Source: Rhodanobacteraceae bacterium (GTDB taxonomy: Bacteria > Pseudomonadota > Gammaproteobacteria > Xanthomonadales > Rhodanobacteraceae). From it: a DNA stretch of 6,510 nucleotides. The stretch covers positions 1 through 6,510 of the forward strand of contig JAICHS010000131.1 in the NCBI GenBank assembly GCA_025924775.1, written 5' to 3'. How positions within the stretch are numbered: the first letter of the stretch is position 1; the number at the start of each line of letters is the position of its first letter. Of this stretch, positions 5,827 to 6,510 are shown piece by piece. Both the position numbers and the translations under genes were made by a program. The notes under the pieces were generated by a model. It saw only the letters and a program-made list of their open reading frames with translations. It did no database searches and had not been told where the DNA came from.

Positions 5827-6510
5827 ATGGACACGACACTGGCCGCGGGGTTGCGCGCGCTGCTCGGGCAGACCGCCGTGTTCGGCCACCTCAAACTGCG
5901 TGAGCTGGACGCGTTGCTGCAGGAAATGGCGTGGCTGTGGCTGCCCGGCGGCGCTCCGTTGTACCTGCGTGGGGAACCCCCCGTCGCTCTGTACCTGCTG
6001 AAATCCGGCAGTCTCGGCGCGTTCGTGCCACGCCGTGCCGGACAGCCGCGGCTGCTCGGCGTGTTTCCGGCCGGCTCGACCCTGGGCGAGATCGGCCTGA
6101 TCACCGGCGATCCGCACACCCACAGCGTGCGCGCGTTGCGCGACTCCGAAGTGCTGGCGCTTTCGCGCGACGCGTTCGAACAACTGACGACGCGCCACCC
6201 GCGCGCGATGCTGGGCGCGGCGCGGGTGGCGGTGGAACACCTGCTCGGCGGCGCCCGCCGCAAGCCCACCAGCCCCCCGCGCACCTTCGCGATCCTGCCG
6301 TTCAACGCCGCACTCGACGCGCGCGGTTTTGCCAAAGAGCTGCAACGCCAGCTGCAGCCGTGGGGCGGCTGTGAGCTGATCGACGCGCGGCTGGGATGCG
6401 GCCACGACACCGACTGGTTTGCGGCGCGCGAGGCCGAATGCCGCTGCGTGCTGTACGTGGACGACGGCGACGCCACCTGGCGCCGCCTGTGCCGCCGCCA
6501 GGCCGACGCG
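5827..6510 (+). CDS. NTE-type patatin-like phospholipase with N-terminal cNMP-binding-like domain, 5' part
   Basis: The frame opens at ATG 5827 and stays open to the window end, giving 228 residues. Residues about 17-140 form a cyclic-nucleotide-binding fold: VFGHLKLRELDALL at the start, a beta-roll with YLLKSGSLGAFV, then the phosphate-cassette segment GEIGLITGDPHTHSVRAL (87-104) and a C-terminal helix. Residues about 153-228 (FAILPFN, then WRRLCRRQADA) match the linker of bacterial neuropathy-target-esterase relatives, where an R-x-C-x-R-Q-A-D segment precedes the patatin catalytic domain. The catalytic GGGARG, GxSxG and DG(A/G) motifs would lie beyond the window, so the phospholipase activity is inferred from architecture. 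The cassette Arg is replaced by His97, so cAMP/cGMP binding is doubtful. The gene is divergent from prlC and lacks an obvious ribosome binding site. If the patatin domain is absent downstream, it would be only a Crp-like fold protein of unknown role. Confidence 0.82.
   Translation, partial: MDTTLAAGLRALLGQTAVFGHLKLRELDALLQEMAWLWLPGGAPLYLRGEPPVALYLLKSGSLGAFVPRRAGQPRLLGVFPAGSTLGEIGLITGDPHTHSVRALRDSEVLALSRDAFEQLTTRHPRAMLGAARVAVEHLLGGARRKPTSPPRTFAILPFNAALDARGFAKELQRQLQPWGGCELIDARLGCGHDTDWFAAREAECRCVLYVDDGDATWRRLCRRQADA

Noticed and set aside
5762..5839. Longer prlC start at GTG 5839 (or ATG 5803)
   Set aside because: The added residues do not resemble the family, the GTG lies inside the divergent gene, and ATG 5761 has a good ribosome binding site and the expected N-terminus.
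5809..6476. Two long minus-strand frames opposite the patatin-type gene
   Set aside because: Low-complexity Arg/Ser/Ala/Gln products without motifs; the plus strand carries a recognisable cNMP-binding fold and NTE linker.

Overview
The window is high-GC DNA (strong G/C preference at third codon positions throughout). It holds four tightly packed protein genes and no RNA gene, insertion sequence, CRISPR array or clear intrinsic terminator. The protein types and codon style suggest a gammaproteobacterium of the Xanthomonadales/Lysobacterales type (Xanthomonas, Lysobacter or Rhodanobacter relatives). This is inferred from remembered family similarity, not from a search.

Layout: (1) 1-1800, + strand: the 3' part of a large ankyrin-repeat protein whose start lies upstream of the window. 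(2) 1757-3592, - strand: a complete KefB/KefC-type cation:proton antiporter with a C-terminal RCK (TrkA-N) nucleotide-binding domain, starting at GTG. Its 3' end overlaps the ankyrin gene tail to tail by 44 nt. (3) 3686-5761, - strand: a complete M3 zinc metallopeptidase of the oligopeptidase A (PrlC/OpdA) type, 93 nt upstream of the antiporter on the same strand. The gap carries a plausible sigma-70 promoter for the antiporter. (4) 5827-6510, + strand: the 5' part of a gene with an N-terminal cyclic-nucleotide-binding-like domain followed by the linker typical of bacterial NTE-type patatin phospholipases. It runs off the window end and is divergent from prlC across a 65-nt spacer.

The genes look like housekeeping and envelope/stress functions rather than one pathway: peptide turnover, electrophile- or pH-linked K+ efflux, probable lipid hydrolysis, and a scaffold of unknown partner. 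prlC and the antiporter gene could be co-transcribed, but the second also seems to have its own promoter. I did not find a convincing undescribed system. The points worth a second look are local: altered regulatory residues in the antiporter, a cNMP domain lacking the phosphate-binding arginine, a possible leaderless start, the 3' overlap, and loop insertions in the ankyrin protein and the peptidase.
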